Part shown: in pieces, positions 8,583-16,730 of the stretch
Layout of the letters: every line of letters starts with the position of its first letter
Position numbering within the stretch: the first letter of the stretch is position 1
From: Dehalococcoidia bacterium UBA2158
GTDB taxonomy: Bacteria; Chloroflexota; Dehalococcoidia; Lucifugimonadales; UBA3495
DNA: 50,732 nt
Assembly: GCA_002328185.1 (NCBI GenBank)
Contig: DCWQ01000003.1
Location: 1-50,732 of the forward strand
Direction of reading: 5' to 3'
Made by a program: the position numbers and the translations under genes
Notes under the pieces: generated by a model
Database searches by the model: none
Seen by the model: only the letters and a program-made list of their open reading frames with translations
What the model was told of the DNA's origin: nothing

Positions 8583-9170
8583 CTATCCGGTCCGGGCTGC
8601 CTGGCGGGCCGTTTCCAGCCGGGCGCGGCTCAGTTGAGTCCGGGGATGGTCCGAGCCCAACACCCGCACTCGGTCTTCGATTATCTCTTGGTGGAGCGCC
8701 ACTGCCTGGCTGTGCTCACCCAGGGCCGACAAGGTGTTGGCCAGGCTGCTCCGGCTGCGTAGGGTGTCCGGGTGGTCACGGCCCAGCACTTCAACACGCC
8801 GCGCCAGAATATCCACGAACATGGGTCTGGCGTCTTCGTATCGACCAGCCGCGAAATAGGTATTAGCCAGACGACTCAGGCTCCTCAGTGTTTGAGGGTG
8901 CTCCGGCCCCAGCTTTTCCCGGTGGATGCGAATATTCTCGGAATAGAGCGAAAAGCACTCGTCGTGTTGATGGATAGCCCGCAGGGACCTGGCCAGTCCG
9001 CTCCTGGCGTTGATCGTCTGGAAGTGTCTCTCGCCTTGAAACTCCAGCCTGGTCGCCAAGACACCGCGCAGTAACTTCACCGCCTCCGCGATGCGTTTCG
9101 CCGAGTGGAGTTCCCTGGCCTGGATTTCCAATCGGGATTGAGCCTCTGGATTGAATTGATGTTCTGCCAA
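8583..9170 (-). CDS. Tetratricopeptide repeat protein (kinesin-light-chain type)
   Basis: 195 aa, built of 42-residue TPR units with perfect register: GERH at 46, GPEH at 88, GRDH at 130 and GSDH at 172. Each unit carries the LxxLAN/LAxxL and ALxxxxxI helix pattern of TPR_10/TPR_12. A less regular helical pair precedes residue 45. Such repeats form protein-binding superhelices, often as the sensor part of NB-ARC or CHAT proteins; here it is free-standing with no catalytic domain. The start is a TTG at 9170 with GGGAGG about 11 nt upstream; no ATG is available. It lies on the same strand upstream of the LLM gene (30 nt gap). Partner unknown. Confidence 0.78.
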   Translation of the reverse strand: MAEHQFNPEAQSRLEIQARELHSAKRIAEAVKLLRGVLATRLEFQGERHFQTINARSGLARSLRAIHQHDECFSLYSENIRIHREKLGPEHPQTLRSLSRLANTYFAAGRYEDARPMFVDILARRVEVLGRDHPDTLRSRSSLANTLSALGEHSQAVALHQEIIEDRVRVLGSDHPRTQLSRARLETARQAARTG

Positions 9171-9250
9171 GATCGGGTTGGCCTCCCAGTACAGCGATGG
9201 ATTAAAAACCCGTGCCTACAGTCATTATTCAAGCCGATTCGCTTTGACAA

Positions 9251-9280
9251 CGCTCATCCTGAGCCAGTCGAAGGACGCGG
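9251..9280. repeat. Dispersed intergenic repeat copy
   Basis: CGCTCATCCTGAGCCAGTCG then AAGGACGCGG: a single copy, differing by one base in the core, of the repeat also present at 20264, 33021 and 49852. It lies in the 157-nt gap between the TPR gene and the Fe-ADH gene, which otherwise holds nothing I recognise. Confidence 0.7.
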
Positions 9281-9327
9281 TTAGGCATTAGCCGATCCCG
9301 TCCAACAAGTCCAAATCCTACCCCCTG

Positions 9328-10533
9328 CTAAAAAGCCGCTTTCAAGACCTCCATCACCTGCTCCACGGTGGTGACGGGGATAGGGTTGTTGCGGCTGCCG
9401 CCGTCGGTGAGCACCAATCTGGCGATCTCAGGAAGGTCTTCTTCCGGAATTTCCAGCTCTCGTATTCGGTGGGGCATGCCCATGCCCATGATGAAGTCGT
9501 CGACCGCGCGGGCCGCCGCCTCCGCAGCCGCGTCATCGCTCATGCCTCGGGTGTCCAACCCCGCCGACCGGGCCAGCAGCGCCTGCTTGGCTGCGGAAAC
9601 CGGACGGTTGAACTCCATGACGTAAGGCTGGGTAACGCAGGACGTGTAGCCGTGGCCCATCGAATATTTAACCCCCAGGATATGGCCAATGGCGTGGCTA
9701 AGTCCGGTGGCGAAATTGGGCGCTCCCATCATGGACATCCAAGCCGCCACCAAACACCGCAGCCGGGCCTCGGGGTCCCCATCCGATTCTCTGGACTTGG
9801 GCAGATAGGTGAAAAGCACCTCCGCGGCGGCGAGGATCGGGGCGTCGATGGCCGGTTGATTGCCACTGGTGTAAAGCCGCTCGATACAATGGTCCAGGGC
9901 TTTAACCCCCGTGGATAGCCACAGCCAATCGGGCGTGCCCACGGTCATAACCGCGTCCAGCACGATCAAGTCGGCGTGGAGGCGCGGATGGCGCACACGT
10001 ATCTTGTGGCCCGCCTGGTCGTCCAGCACGTTGCCGCCGCCCATGTTGAACTCGCCGGCGGAGAGCGTGGTAGGGATGGAGACCTGAAGGGGCAGTTCTT
10101 TTCCGTCGAGATCAGGCTCGAGCAGCATGTCATGGTCTTCGCCCAACCGGCGTAGTTGATCGACCGTGGTGATGCCCTCGGCCATCAAGACAGCGATCAT
10201 GCGGGAAGCGTCGGAGATGGTGCTGCCGCCTACACCCACCAGTGTGTTCACACCGTTGGCTACGGCCATGTTGGCGGCCTCTACCGCAGTCGATAGTGGC
10301 GCGCGCTGGGGCAGGTTCGAGTACACCCCAACCGACAGGTCGCCCAGTGCATCATTAACACGGCGAACCGAGTCGGTCTTCTCTGCTACGGTCCGTCCAG
10401 ACAGCACAAGCACTTTTTTGCCGCCCAGCTTTTGGACCTCGTCTTTGATGGAGTCGGTCTTGCCGTTCCCGAAGACGATGCGCGTGGGGACGGTGGGGTC
10501 GAACGAGCCTTGCAGCAGATCTGGCTGGGTCAT
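9328..10533 (-). CDS. Iron-containing alcohol dehydrogenase, maleylacetate-reductase-like
   Basis: 401 aa from the ATG at 10533, chosen over one 51 nt upstream because GGAGACG lies 9 nt before it and MTQPDLLQGSF gives the family N-terminus. NAD-binding GGGST is in VGVGGSTISDASR, and PTTLSAGEF follows. The metal-site segment reads GVKALDHCIE, with Lys where classical Fe-ADHs have the first Asp ligand; His is kept. GLSHAIGHILG and SMGHGYTS provide further His residues, an arrangement seen in maleylacetate-reductase-like members. Likely reduces an unsaturated oxo-acid or oxidises an alcohol with NAD(P). The cupin gene ends 13 nt before its start, so the two form an operon. Confidence 0.86.
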   Translation of the reverse strand: MTQPDLLQGSFDPTVPTRIVFGNGKTDSIKDEVQKLGGKKVLVLSGRTVAEKTDSVRRVNDALGDLSVGVYSNLPQRAPLSTAVEAANMAVANGVNTLVGVGGSTISDASRMIAVLMAEGITTVDQLRRLGEDHDMLLEPDLDGKELPLQVSIPTTLSAGEFNMGGGNVLDDQAGHKIRVRHPRLHADLIVLDAVMTVGTPDWLWLSTGVKALDHCIERLYTSGNQPAIDAPILAAAEVLFTYLPKSRESDGDPEARLRCLVAAWMSMMGAPNFATGLSHAIGHILGVKYSMGHGYTSCVTQPYVMEFNRPVSAAKQALLARSAGLDTRGMSDDAAAEAAARAVDDFIMGMGMPHRIRELEIPEEDLPEIARLVLTDGGSRNNPIPVTTVEQVMEVLKAAF

Positions 10534-10546
10534 TTTGGCGTCTCCG

Positions 10547-10915
10547 TTAATCAGAAAGGGGAATGATGATGGTGAACCGGTCATCGTTTCCGATCACGCG
10601 CGTGGAGTGGCCGGTGCCGGTCAGGTCCTCGGCCAGCAGCACCGTGCCAGGGCCGTATTGCTTCAGGGTGCCGTCGGGCAACCCCAGTTCCACCGAGCCG
10701 GTCAGCGAGATGCTGTACTGCCGCCGGGGCGCAGTGTGGAAATCCAAGAAATACCCTGCCTTGACCATACGGAAGGATATTCCCGGGGTTTGCTCGACGG
10801 GCGAGGCTAGCCCGTGGGCGCCTTCGGTGTCCAGGAATTCCGTCATTTCGAACTCTTTTTCTTCCACCACGGATATCCCTTCAGGTCCGGTATAGATGTG
10901 CACGAATTTAGGCAT
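10547..10915 (-). CDS. Small cupin-domain protein
   Basis: 122 aa single-domain cupin: a run of beta strands with FHTAPRRQYSISLTGSVELG and PGTVLLAEDLTGTGHSTRV as the two conserved cupin motifs. The first motif has few metal-type His (H in LDFHTAP), so metal binding is uncertain. GGAGTG precedes the ATG. It directly precedes the Fe-ADH gene (13-nt gap) and follows the LLM gene at 10947 by 31 nt on the same strand, so LLM, cupin and Fe-ADH probably form one degradation operon. Could be an isomerase, a small dioxygenase or a binding protein. Confidence 0.8.
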   Translation of the reverse strand: MPKFVHIYTGPEGISVVEEKEFEMTEFLDTEGAHGLASPVEQTPGISFRMVKAGYFLDFHTAPRRQYSISLTGSVELGLPDGTLKQYGPGTVLLAEDLTGTGHSTRVIGNDDRFTIIIPLSD

Positions 10916-10946
10916 CTTTCACTCCATGCGGGCTGTTAGGGTTCAG

Positions 10947-11999
10947 TCAATTTAGTTCCGGCGCAACCTTTTCGTTGATCAGCTGGACGGCCTTGATCTG
11001 GTGTTCCAGCGGCACGCTGCAGCCGAAGTTGACCTCATAGATCACTTGGGTCAGGCCCAGTTCCTCTTGCAGTTCCTGGAGGCGTTCCACCACCGATTCA
11101 GGTGTGCCGTAGACCACGGTGTTGGCCAGCACGTCCTCGTAAGTCATGGCCTTCAGGCGCTCGGCTTGCGCCGCTCGGTCATCACCGGCGGTGATACCCG
11201 CTTCTCCGACGGACTGGGTAACGACGTTGACCAACCGCTGCATCTGGAACATGGTGCTTTCTTTGGGCTCGGAGTAGGCTTTTTCCTTGGTCTCGGCCAC
11301 ATACACCGGCACCCTGAGTCCCACATCAACGGACCCGGTGTGCCCCGCCTTCTTCCGGGCCGCATGGAACTCGGCCACCATGGGCTTCAGGTCCAGCAAG
11401 GTGGCGACCCGGGAGGGGTTGATGAAGATGGGATACCCCATCCGTCCCACCAACTCGAAGGTGTCCTCCGATGTCGCCCCGATCCTGATGGGAGGATGGG
11501 GTTTTTGCAGCGGTTTGGGCACCACGCAGAGGTCGTCGTACTGATAGAACTTCCCTTTGAACGAGAACCTCTCAGTGGTCCAGGCCTTAAGGATGATCTC
11601 GAGGCACTCGTCGAAGCGGTCTCGGCTCTCGGCGTAATTGAAGCCGTATCCCTGGTAGATGCGGGGAAAGGCGGCCCGGCCGATGCCGAAGTCCAGACGC
11701 CCGTTGCTCAGGTGATCAAGAGTGGCAATCTCCTCGGCGATCTGCACTGGGTTCCGCAGCGGCAACACGTGCACCGCCAAACCGATCTTGACCCTCTTGG
11801 TGCGGGCGGAGACGGCCCCGGCCACGGTGACTGGCGCTGAAAGCACAGACCGGCGCGGATCGAAGTGGTACTCCGCCAGCCAGATGCCTTCGGAACCAGA
11901 CTCCTCAGCAGCCTCGATAAGCTCCATGGAATCTTTAAATATTTGTGCCTGGGTGGTGTGCTTGTTGGAGGGAAACTCTACGAAAAGACCAAACTCCAT
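10947..11999 (-). CDS. LLM-class flavin-dependent oxidoreductase (bacterial luciferase-like)
   Basis: 350 aa. MEFGLFVEFPSN, EGIWLAEYHFDPR, RVKIGLAVHVLPLRNPVQ and GRLDFGIGRAAFPRIYQGYG place it in the LuxA-like FMN subgroup, distinct from the two other LLM proteins here. VVPKPLQKPHPPIRIGA is the usual mid-protein motif. GGGAG is 7 nt before the ATG at 11999. It is the first gene of the presumed unit with the cupin and Fe-ADH, suggesting an oxygenation step followed by reduction of the product (inference). It ends in TGA. Confidence 0.87.
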   Translation of the reverse strand: MEFGLFVEFPSNKHTTQAQIFKDSMELIEAAEESGSEGIWLAEYHFDPRRSVLSAPVTVAGAVSARTKRVKIGLAVHVLPLRNPVQIAEEIATLDHLSNGRLDFGIGRAAFPRIYQGYGFNYAESRDRFDECLEIILKAWTTERFSFKGKFYQYDDLCVVPKPLQKPHPPIRIGATSEDTFELVGRMGYPIFINPSRVATLLDLKPMVAEFHAARKKAGHTGSVDVGLRVPVYVAETKEKAYSEPKESTMFQMQRLVNVVTQSVGEAGITAGDDRAAQAERLKAMTYEDVLANTVVYGTPESVVERLQELQEELGLTQVIYEVNFGCSVPLEHQIKAVQLINEKVAPELN

Positions 12000-12103
12000 C
12001 TAAGACTCCCGTGATTACTGGTTTACGATGCGGCTCCTTGATCGAATCTAATTGCAACCTCGATCAAGACTGCCCAAACGTCGCCCTGATCCTACCGGGG
12101 AAA

Positions 12104-12162
12104 GAGAAGGGTCTGCCAAAGTCCAGCTTGGTAGATTCTTCGTCGGCCCTCTTCAGAATGAC
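12104..12162. repeat. Second-type dispersed intergenic repeat (GAAGGGTCTGCC...TCAGAATGAC)
   Basis: GAGAAGGGTCTGCC, then GATTCTTCGTCGGCC and CTTCAGAATGAC. A second copy with the same order of blocks and a variable middle occurs at 21102-21177. It lies in the 234-nt gap between the divergent-side LLM gene and the end of the squalene synthase-like gene. No ORF in the gap is credible. Confidence 0.62.
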
Positions 12163-12233
12163 AATGAAGACGTGAGTCCGCTAATACTACACCAGCCACT
12201 GGCGAATTGCCGGGTTGCAGTGACAAACGCGAG

Positions 12234-13316
12234 CTAGATCGAGCGTTCCACCTGGCGGCGCAGGCGCCTTATCCAGCGACGTAGCAACGTGTTGGAGCAA
12301 ACGGCGGGCAGGGACAACAGCATCATGCCGTAGACCCACCCACGGCTGACTTTGGAGGTGGAGTCCGGGTCCAGCCACTTGCCGCTTCGGGCCAAGCGAG
12401 CCAGTGTGGCCAGGCCCAGCAACAGCGGCCACAGGCAAGCCAAGCGCAATCGGGTCGCCCGGCGCGGAATCGCTGTCAGGTAGTCCTCAGCCGCCTGGAA
12501 ATGGGCTAGGGCAGTCTGCATCCACGGGACGAGCACTGCTCTGGCACGCGCTTCATGGGCCGGGTCCAGCAAGTCTTCCGGAGTTAGGCCGGTAGCTATC
12601 AACTCGTCTGCGGGGAGGTAACACCGGCCGTTCCGCAGGTCCCGAGGGATGTCCCGCAGGACATTGGTCAACTGCAGGGCCTTCCCGAACCGGACTCCGG
12701 TCGCCGACATTTCGGCCACATCCCACTTTTTCAAGCTGGATTCGTGGGCAACCGTGACGTTGGTCCAAAACTCGCCGACGCACCCGGCCACCAGATAGGT
12801 GTAGCGGTCCAAGTCATCTCCGTCCGGCAAGGCCGCCAATCCCCCGGAATCCTCCGCTGGAAAGGTGCTTAGGTCCACCTCCATCCCCTGAATCAGCGTG
12901 TCTACCACCCACTTGACCTGCTCACGGTCAACATCATCAAGGGACTCCAGCAGCGCAAATGTGTCCGGCAGGGCATCAAACAATGCCTGCTCTTTTGGAG
13001 AAGCAACACCATCCAAAGACTGAGCAGCCAACTCCCGCAAAACCCCCAAAGCTGCCGGCCCAGCCACCTGAGCTCGCAAAGTAACTAGCCCCTCCAGCCG
13101 TGACCCAGTAAACCCGGCGAGCCGGCGGTCTGCGATCGTGTCGGCGGTCCTGGCCAGCAGGTAGGCCAAGCCGATCGGCTCGCGCAGATTTTTGGGCAGC
13201 ACGCGGATAGTCAGGTAGAAAGATCGGGAAACGCCTTCAAGAACATCCTTCAATAGCCGGTCTCGGCTGGAGGCGTCTATGCCGGGCAGATCGCTTAGGG
13301 TGACCCACCTGGTCAT
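12234..13316 (-). CDS. Squalene/phytoene synthase family protein (squalene synthase-like)
   Basis: 360 aa all-alpha prenyl transferase that condenses two farnesyl- or geranylgeranyl-diphosphates head-to-head. SRSFYL is at 30-35, the first Asp-rich motif DTIAD at 59-63, and the second NVLRDIPRD at 218-226 with Asp222 and Asp226. RCYLP at 231-235 also belongs to the family. DTIAD and VAGCVGEF recall eukaryotic-type squalene synthases more than HpnC/HpnD (judged by eye). The C-terminus (about 287-350) is hydrophobic and may anchor it to the membrane. No RBS lies close to the ATG. The upstream thiI stop and this ATG are separated by 2 nt, suggesting translational coupling. No other hopanoid or carotenoid gene is in the window. 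Confidence 0.85.
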   Translation of the reverse strand: MTRWVTLSDLPGIDASSRDRLLKDVLEGVSRSFYLTIRVLPKNLREPIGLAYLLARTADTIADRRLAGFTGSRLEGLVTLRAQVAGPAALGVLRELAAQSLDGVASPKEQALFDALPDTFALLESLDDVDREQVKWVVDTLIQGMEVDLSTFPAEDSGGLAALPDGDDLDRYTYLVAGCVGEFWTNVTVAHESSLKKWDVAEMSATGVRFGKALQLTNVLRDIPRDLRNGRCYLPADELIATGLTPEDLLDPAHEARARAVLVPWMQTALAHFQAAEDYLTAIPRRATRLRLACLWPLLLGLATLARLARSGKWLDPDSTSKVSRGWVYGMMLLSLPAVCSNTLLRRWIRRLRRQVERSI

Positions 13317-13318
13317 GG

Positions 13319-14512
13319 CTACCGGGCCGTCGCGGGGGCCTCCGGAGAGGCGAAATGGCGGCGCTCGGTTTTTTCGACCGCATCCTTGACCATCTCGTCC
13401 ACAGCGAGCGACTCCTCCAACCGCAGCACCGTATCCAGGTCGGCTTTGGTCTCGGGGTGTTTCGGGACGAAAAGGGTGCAGCAGTCCTGGTCCGGGAGGA
13501 TCGACGTGGTGAAGGTGCCGATCTCTTGGGCCATATCGACGATCTCTTCTTTGTTATGGCCGATTAGCGGCCGCAGTATGGGCATGCCGGCCACTTGGTC
13601 TACAACGGCGATATTCTCCAGGGTCTGGGAAGCCACTTGGCCGCAACTTTCGCCGGTGATGATGGCCTTGGCGCGGTTCTTTCTGGCCAGGGCCTCGGTT
13701 ATACGCACCATGAACCGGCGGTAGAGCACCACCCGGTAGGACGGCGGGCAGGAGAGGATGATCTGTTTCTGAATCTGGCCCAGAGGCGCCATGAACAGGT
13801 TGGACTCGTATTGGTGCCTGGTCAGGTGTTCCACCAGATCGGACGCTTTCTCCATGGAAGTGCGGTCCACCAGGGGATAGCTGTGGAAGTGGACGAACAT
13901 CGCCTGACAGCCCCGTTTCATCATCTGCCAAGCCGCCACTGGCGAGTCGATGCCTCCGGACAGCATCACGGCCACCTTGCCACTGACTCCCACGGGCAGG
14001 CCGCCGTGGGCCCTCACCTCGTCGAAATAGATCAAGAACCCCTTGGTCTGAATATCCAGGTAGATCGAGAGCTCAGGGTTCTTCAGGCTCACCTGGGCGC
14101 CGGTCAGGTCCTTAACGAAGGCTCCAAGGTCCCGGTTGACCTCTTCCGAGTTCATGGGGAACCGCTTATCGGCGCGGTTGGTGGTTATGCGGAACGATTC
14201 GAAGCTACGGGCTTCCAATAATTCGGGAATCCTGGCCTTGAGGCCGTCCAGGTCCTGGGGCAGGTCGTAAGCTTTGTAGAACTTGGCCACGCCGAAAACC
14301 TCTTTGAGTCGGGACTTCACTTCCGGCCAGCAATCTTCGCTGGAGAGGGTCAGTCCCACCATCAATTGGCCTTTCCAGACCTTCTCCACGCCAGCCCCTT
14401 TGGTGGCCGTGCGGAGGTTGTCAGTTAGCTTGCGCATGAACCAGGGGCGGTTCTTGCCTTTCAGGGCCAGTTCGTGGGTCTTGACGATGGCGTGTGATTT
14501 GAGGTCTTGCAT
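13319..14512 (-). CDS. thiI: tRNA 4-thiouridine synthase ThiI, short form
   Basis: 397 aa. ThiI adenylates tRNA U8 and transfers sulfur to give 4-thiouridine; in many bacteria it also serves thiamine synthesis. An N-terminal ferredoxin-like/THUMP region covers about 1-170. The PP-loop SGGIDSP is at 185-191, with GESCGQVASQTLEN at 287-300. The protein ends soon after DQDCCTLFVPKHP (Cys344, Cys345), so the C-terminal rhodanese domain of E. coli ThiI is absent, as in many Gram-positive ThiI. Sulfur would then come from a partner cysteine desulfurase not in this window. The RBS is weak. It sits between dnaA and the squalene synthase-like gene, all on the minus strand. Confidence 0.93.
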   Translation of the reverse strand: MQDLKSHAIVKTHELALKGKNRPWFMRKLTDNLRTATKGAGVEKVWKGQLMVGLTLSSEDCWPEVKSRLKEVFGVAKFYKAYDLPQDLDGLKARIPELLEARSFESFRITTNRADKRFPMNSEEVNRDLGAFVKDLTGAQVSLKNPELSIYLDIQTKGFLIYFDEVRAHGGLPVGVSGKVAVMLSGGIDSPVAAWQMMKRGCQAMFVHFHSYPLVDRTSMEKASDLVEHLTRHQYESNLFMAPLGQIQKQIILSCPPSYRVVLYRRFMVRITEALARKNRAKAIITGESCGQVASQTLENIAVVDQVAGMPILRPLIGHNKEEIVDMAQEIGTFTTSILPDQDCCTLFVPKHPETKADLDTVLRLEESLAVDEMVKDAVEKTERRHFASPEAPATAR

Positions 14513-14584
14513 ACCCGGCTATTGTACCCGAAAATTCCCTGAATCCTTCCAATCCCAATTTGTTAAAGGGGGAGCTTTTCGTCT

Positions 14585-14602
14585 CCCCTTTTCGAAAAGG
14601 GG
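14585..14602 (-). terminator. Palindrome between dnaA and thiI, possible terminator or repeat
   Basis: A perfect 18-nt palindrome of CCCCTTTT/AAAAGGGG around CG, flanked by extra G/C-tracts (14568-14610). It lies just after the dnaA stop and before thiI on the minus strand. It can form a hairpin with A/T pairs in the upper stem, but a clean U-tract does not follow, so termination is not certain. The sequence also resembles the CCCCTTTTCGAAAAGGGG-type intergenic repeats found in many genomes. Confidence 0.45.
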
Positions 14603-14649
14603 GATTTTCGCCTTTCTCCCCAAACCAAAGCCAAGCCAGCAACCAACCC

Positions 14650-16005
14650 CTAGGCGAAGATCGCTTCCTTGATGGCCAGTATGTCCTGCCGTATCTGGCC
14701 GTTTTCGGCAACCTCTCCGGTGATCCTGCCTGCTCCGTGGATCACCGTGGAGTGGTCGCGTCCCCCCAAGAGCCTGCCGACCTGGGTGGGTGAAAGTTCC
14801 AATTCGTAGATCAGAAGATACATGGCTATCTGTCGGGCCAGCGCCACCTTCTTGGTGCGGTTCTTGGCCATCAGGTCCCCAACCGACAGGGCGTAGAAGA
14901 CGGCCACCTGCTCGAAGATACGCTGCGGGTCTATCGTGCGGTCCGCCGTTTCCGGCGCCATCTCGTTCAATATCTGTAGGGTCGATTCCAGGGTGATGTT
15001 CACGTTCATCAACTGGGAGTAGGCCACCATCCGGTTCAAGCTGCCCTCCAGCTCCCGCACGTTTCGCTGGACACGCTTGGCGATCAGCTCGATGACGCTG
15101 TCTTCCATGTCGATCCGCAATTGGTCCGCCTTGTCGGCCAAGATGGCCATGCGGGTCTCCAGGTCGGGCGGCTGGATGTCGGCTATCAGACCCCACTCGA
15201 AGCGGGAACGCAACCGGTCTTCGATGGACGACAGTTCCCGGGGCGGACGGTCCGACGAGATGACTACCTGGTTCCCCGAGTTATGCAGGTCGTTAAAGGT
15301 ATGGAAGAAGCCCTCGTGGGTCTGTTCTTTGCCGCTGAGGAACTGAACATCGTCGATGAGCAGCACCTGGACCGAGCGGTAGCGACGCCTAAAGTCCTCG
15401 GTGGTGCGGTTGCGGATGGCGGTGATAAACTCGTTGGTGAATTGCTCGGATGTCACGTAGAGGACCGACATGCCGCGACTGGCGCAGGTTTTGCCTATGG
15501 CCTGTAGCAGATGTGTCTTGCCCAGTCCTGCCCCTGAATGCAGGAACAGCGGGTTGTAGGTCTGGCCCGGGGATTCGGCAACGGCCCGGGAAGCGCTCAG
15601 GGCCAGCCGGTTGGACGGCCCAGGCACGAACGACTCGAAAGAATACTTGGGGTTGAAGGACCGCATCTCGAACAGCAGCGGCGCGGTCGGGGTGGCGCTC
15701 ACAACCTGGCTCGGAGCGGCCGGCGCCTGTTCAACGGCGTAGAAATCGCCTTCAGACCGGACCTTTAATTGGAGCTCGAACTCCCGCCCGGACACTTTGT
15801 GGAGAGTCTTTTGGAGGGCGTTGTAGATCCGGCGTTCCAACCACTCCACGGCGAAGGAGTTGGGCGCTTCCACCACGAACACATGGTCGTCGTAGGCCAC
15901 GCCTTCGGTGAGTTTCAGCCAAGTCTCAAAGGTAGGGCGCGGGAGCTGCAACTGGAGGTTTCCCAACACCGCCCGCCATACCTCACGGGCCGTAGACTCA
16001 CTCAT
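14650..16005 (-). CDS. dnaA: Chromosomal replication initiator DnaA
   Basis: 451 aa AAA+ initiator that binds 9-mer DnaA boxes and melts the origin. Domain I is about 1-80, a Pro/Ala-rich linker about 90-112, and the AAA+ core begins at FNPKYSFESFVPGPSNRLA. Walker A SGAGLGKT is at 157-164, Walker B LLIDD at 215-219, the Arg-finger region DRLRSRF at 263-269, and the domain IV signature GRDHSTVIH at 415-423. The usual first Gly of the P-loop (GG) is SG here. dnaN, recF and gyrB are not adjacent and no cluster of DnaA boxes flanks the gene, so it may not mark the origin. Transcription probably starts in the long upstream gap. Confidence 0.97.
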   Translation of the reverse strand: MSESTAREVWRAVLGNLQLQLPRPTFETWLKLTEGVAYDDHVFVVEAPNSFAVEWLERRIYNALQKTLHKVSGREFELQLKVRSEGDFYAVEQAPAAPSQVVSATPTAPLLFEMRSFNPKYSFESFVPGPSNRLALSASRAVAESPGQTYNPLFLHSGAGLGKTHLLQAIGKTCASRGMSVLYVTSEQFTNEFITAIRNRTTEDFRRRYRSVQVLLIDDVQFLSGKEQTHEGFFHTFNDLHNSGNQVVISSDRPPRELSSIEDRLRSRFEWGLIADIQPPDLETRMAILADKADQLRIDMEDSVIELIAKRVQRNVRELEGSLNRMVAYSQLMNVNITLESTLQILNEMAPETADRTIDPQRIFEQVAVFYALSVGDLMAKNRTKKVALARQIAMYLLIYELELSPTQVGRLLGGRDHSTVIHGAGRITGEVAENGQIRQDILAIKEAIFA

Positions 16006-16416
16006 GAGTCTGCCCCCATTCCAGTTGCAGCTCCCGCACGCTCCCCCCTCATCTTCACTCCCGCCCCTCGAAAATCCGGCGCTTGGTGCGCGCCGGGTTA
16101 AATCCTTGATTGTTCAGGTACTCTGTTTCCGGTCTATTTCGAGCGCTAGAGTCCTTAAAACAGGCAATAGGAAACCTAGGGACTTTGACGTCCGAATTGA
16201 AAATCGCCATGCCGGATCGGGTACTTGGGGTCGCGGTCAGGTCTTAACAAGACCCGTCCCGTTTGATGCTTAACTGTCAATCTACTGACCACTACGGCAG
16301 TGGCCTTCATGTTGGCCGGGTGGGGCTTGGATTCTGTCCAGCACCGGCGGTTCCCATCGTGGTCAGGGTCGGATATTTTTTACTGCCAGTCACCCCAATC
16401 GCTTTGGTATTCGGAC

Positions 16417-16444
16417 ACTATCAACATCTCCGAGAGAATGTCAA
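16417..16444 (-). promoter_or_regulatory. Possible sigma70-type promoter for dnaA
   Basis: On the minus strand TTGACA (plus-strand TGTCAA, 16439-16444) is followed after 16 nt by GATAGT (plus ACTATC, 16417-16422). The -35 is perfect; the -10 matches 4 of 6. It would give a leader of about 400 nt before the dnaA ATG, which is long, so another promoter may exist closer. Confidence 0.35.
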
Positions 16445-16603
16445 CCGTGAATCGGAGCAATTTGGTTTTTTATTATTTTAATGTTTTGACTGTAAAATAG
16501 CCCGATCTGAACACGAAAATCCGTACAACCGGCCCATCTTAATACCGCCGGGGCCGCAGCCGTGTCCTGCGACAGGGCCAGAGCACGCCAGGTTCGGCGG
16601 GAT

Positions 16604-16632
16604 TTGCCGTGCCTCCACCCGCCATATATAAT
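16604..16632 (+). promoter_or_regulatory. Promoter of the 2-oxoacid dehydrogenase operon
   Basis: TTGCCG (16604-16609), a 17-nt spacer, and a perfect TATAAT (16627-16632). It points toward the E1alpha gene and would start transcription near 16639, leaving a leader of about 144 nt that contains the hairpin at 16701-16721. Confidence 0.6.
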
Positions 16633-16700
16633 CGTGTGACCAGCCAGACACGGCGAAAAGTGCGATCGCATAGGCCACGCCAATCATCAAATATTAGACA

Positions 16701-16730
16701 GGGGGCTTCTGATCGGCCCCCATTCTATTT
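16701..16730 (+). terminator. Terminator-like hairpin in the E1alpha leader (possible attenuator)
   Basis: GGGGGC (16701-16706) pairs with GCCCCC (16716-16721) across a 9-nt loop and is followed by ATTCTATTTT. It lies between the promoter at 16604-16632 and the RBS at 16773-16777. It could terminate or attenuate transcription, or stabilise the mRNA. The U-tract is imperfect. Confidence 0.42.

Noticed and set aside
14521..14526. TACAAT as a -10 box directly before thiI
   Set aside because: No -35 at a fitting distance and it would leave almost no leader; not enough support.
16263..16683. Small ORFs on both strands in the dnaA upstream gap
   Set aside because: No RBS, odd composition, overlap with predicted promoters, no recognisable product.
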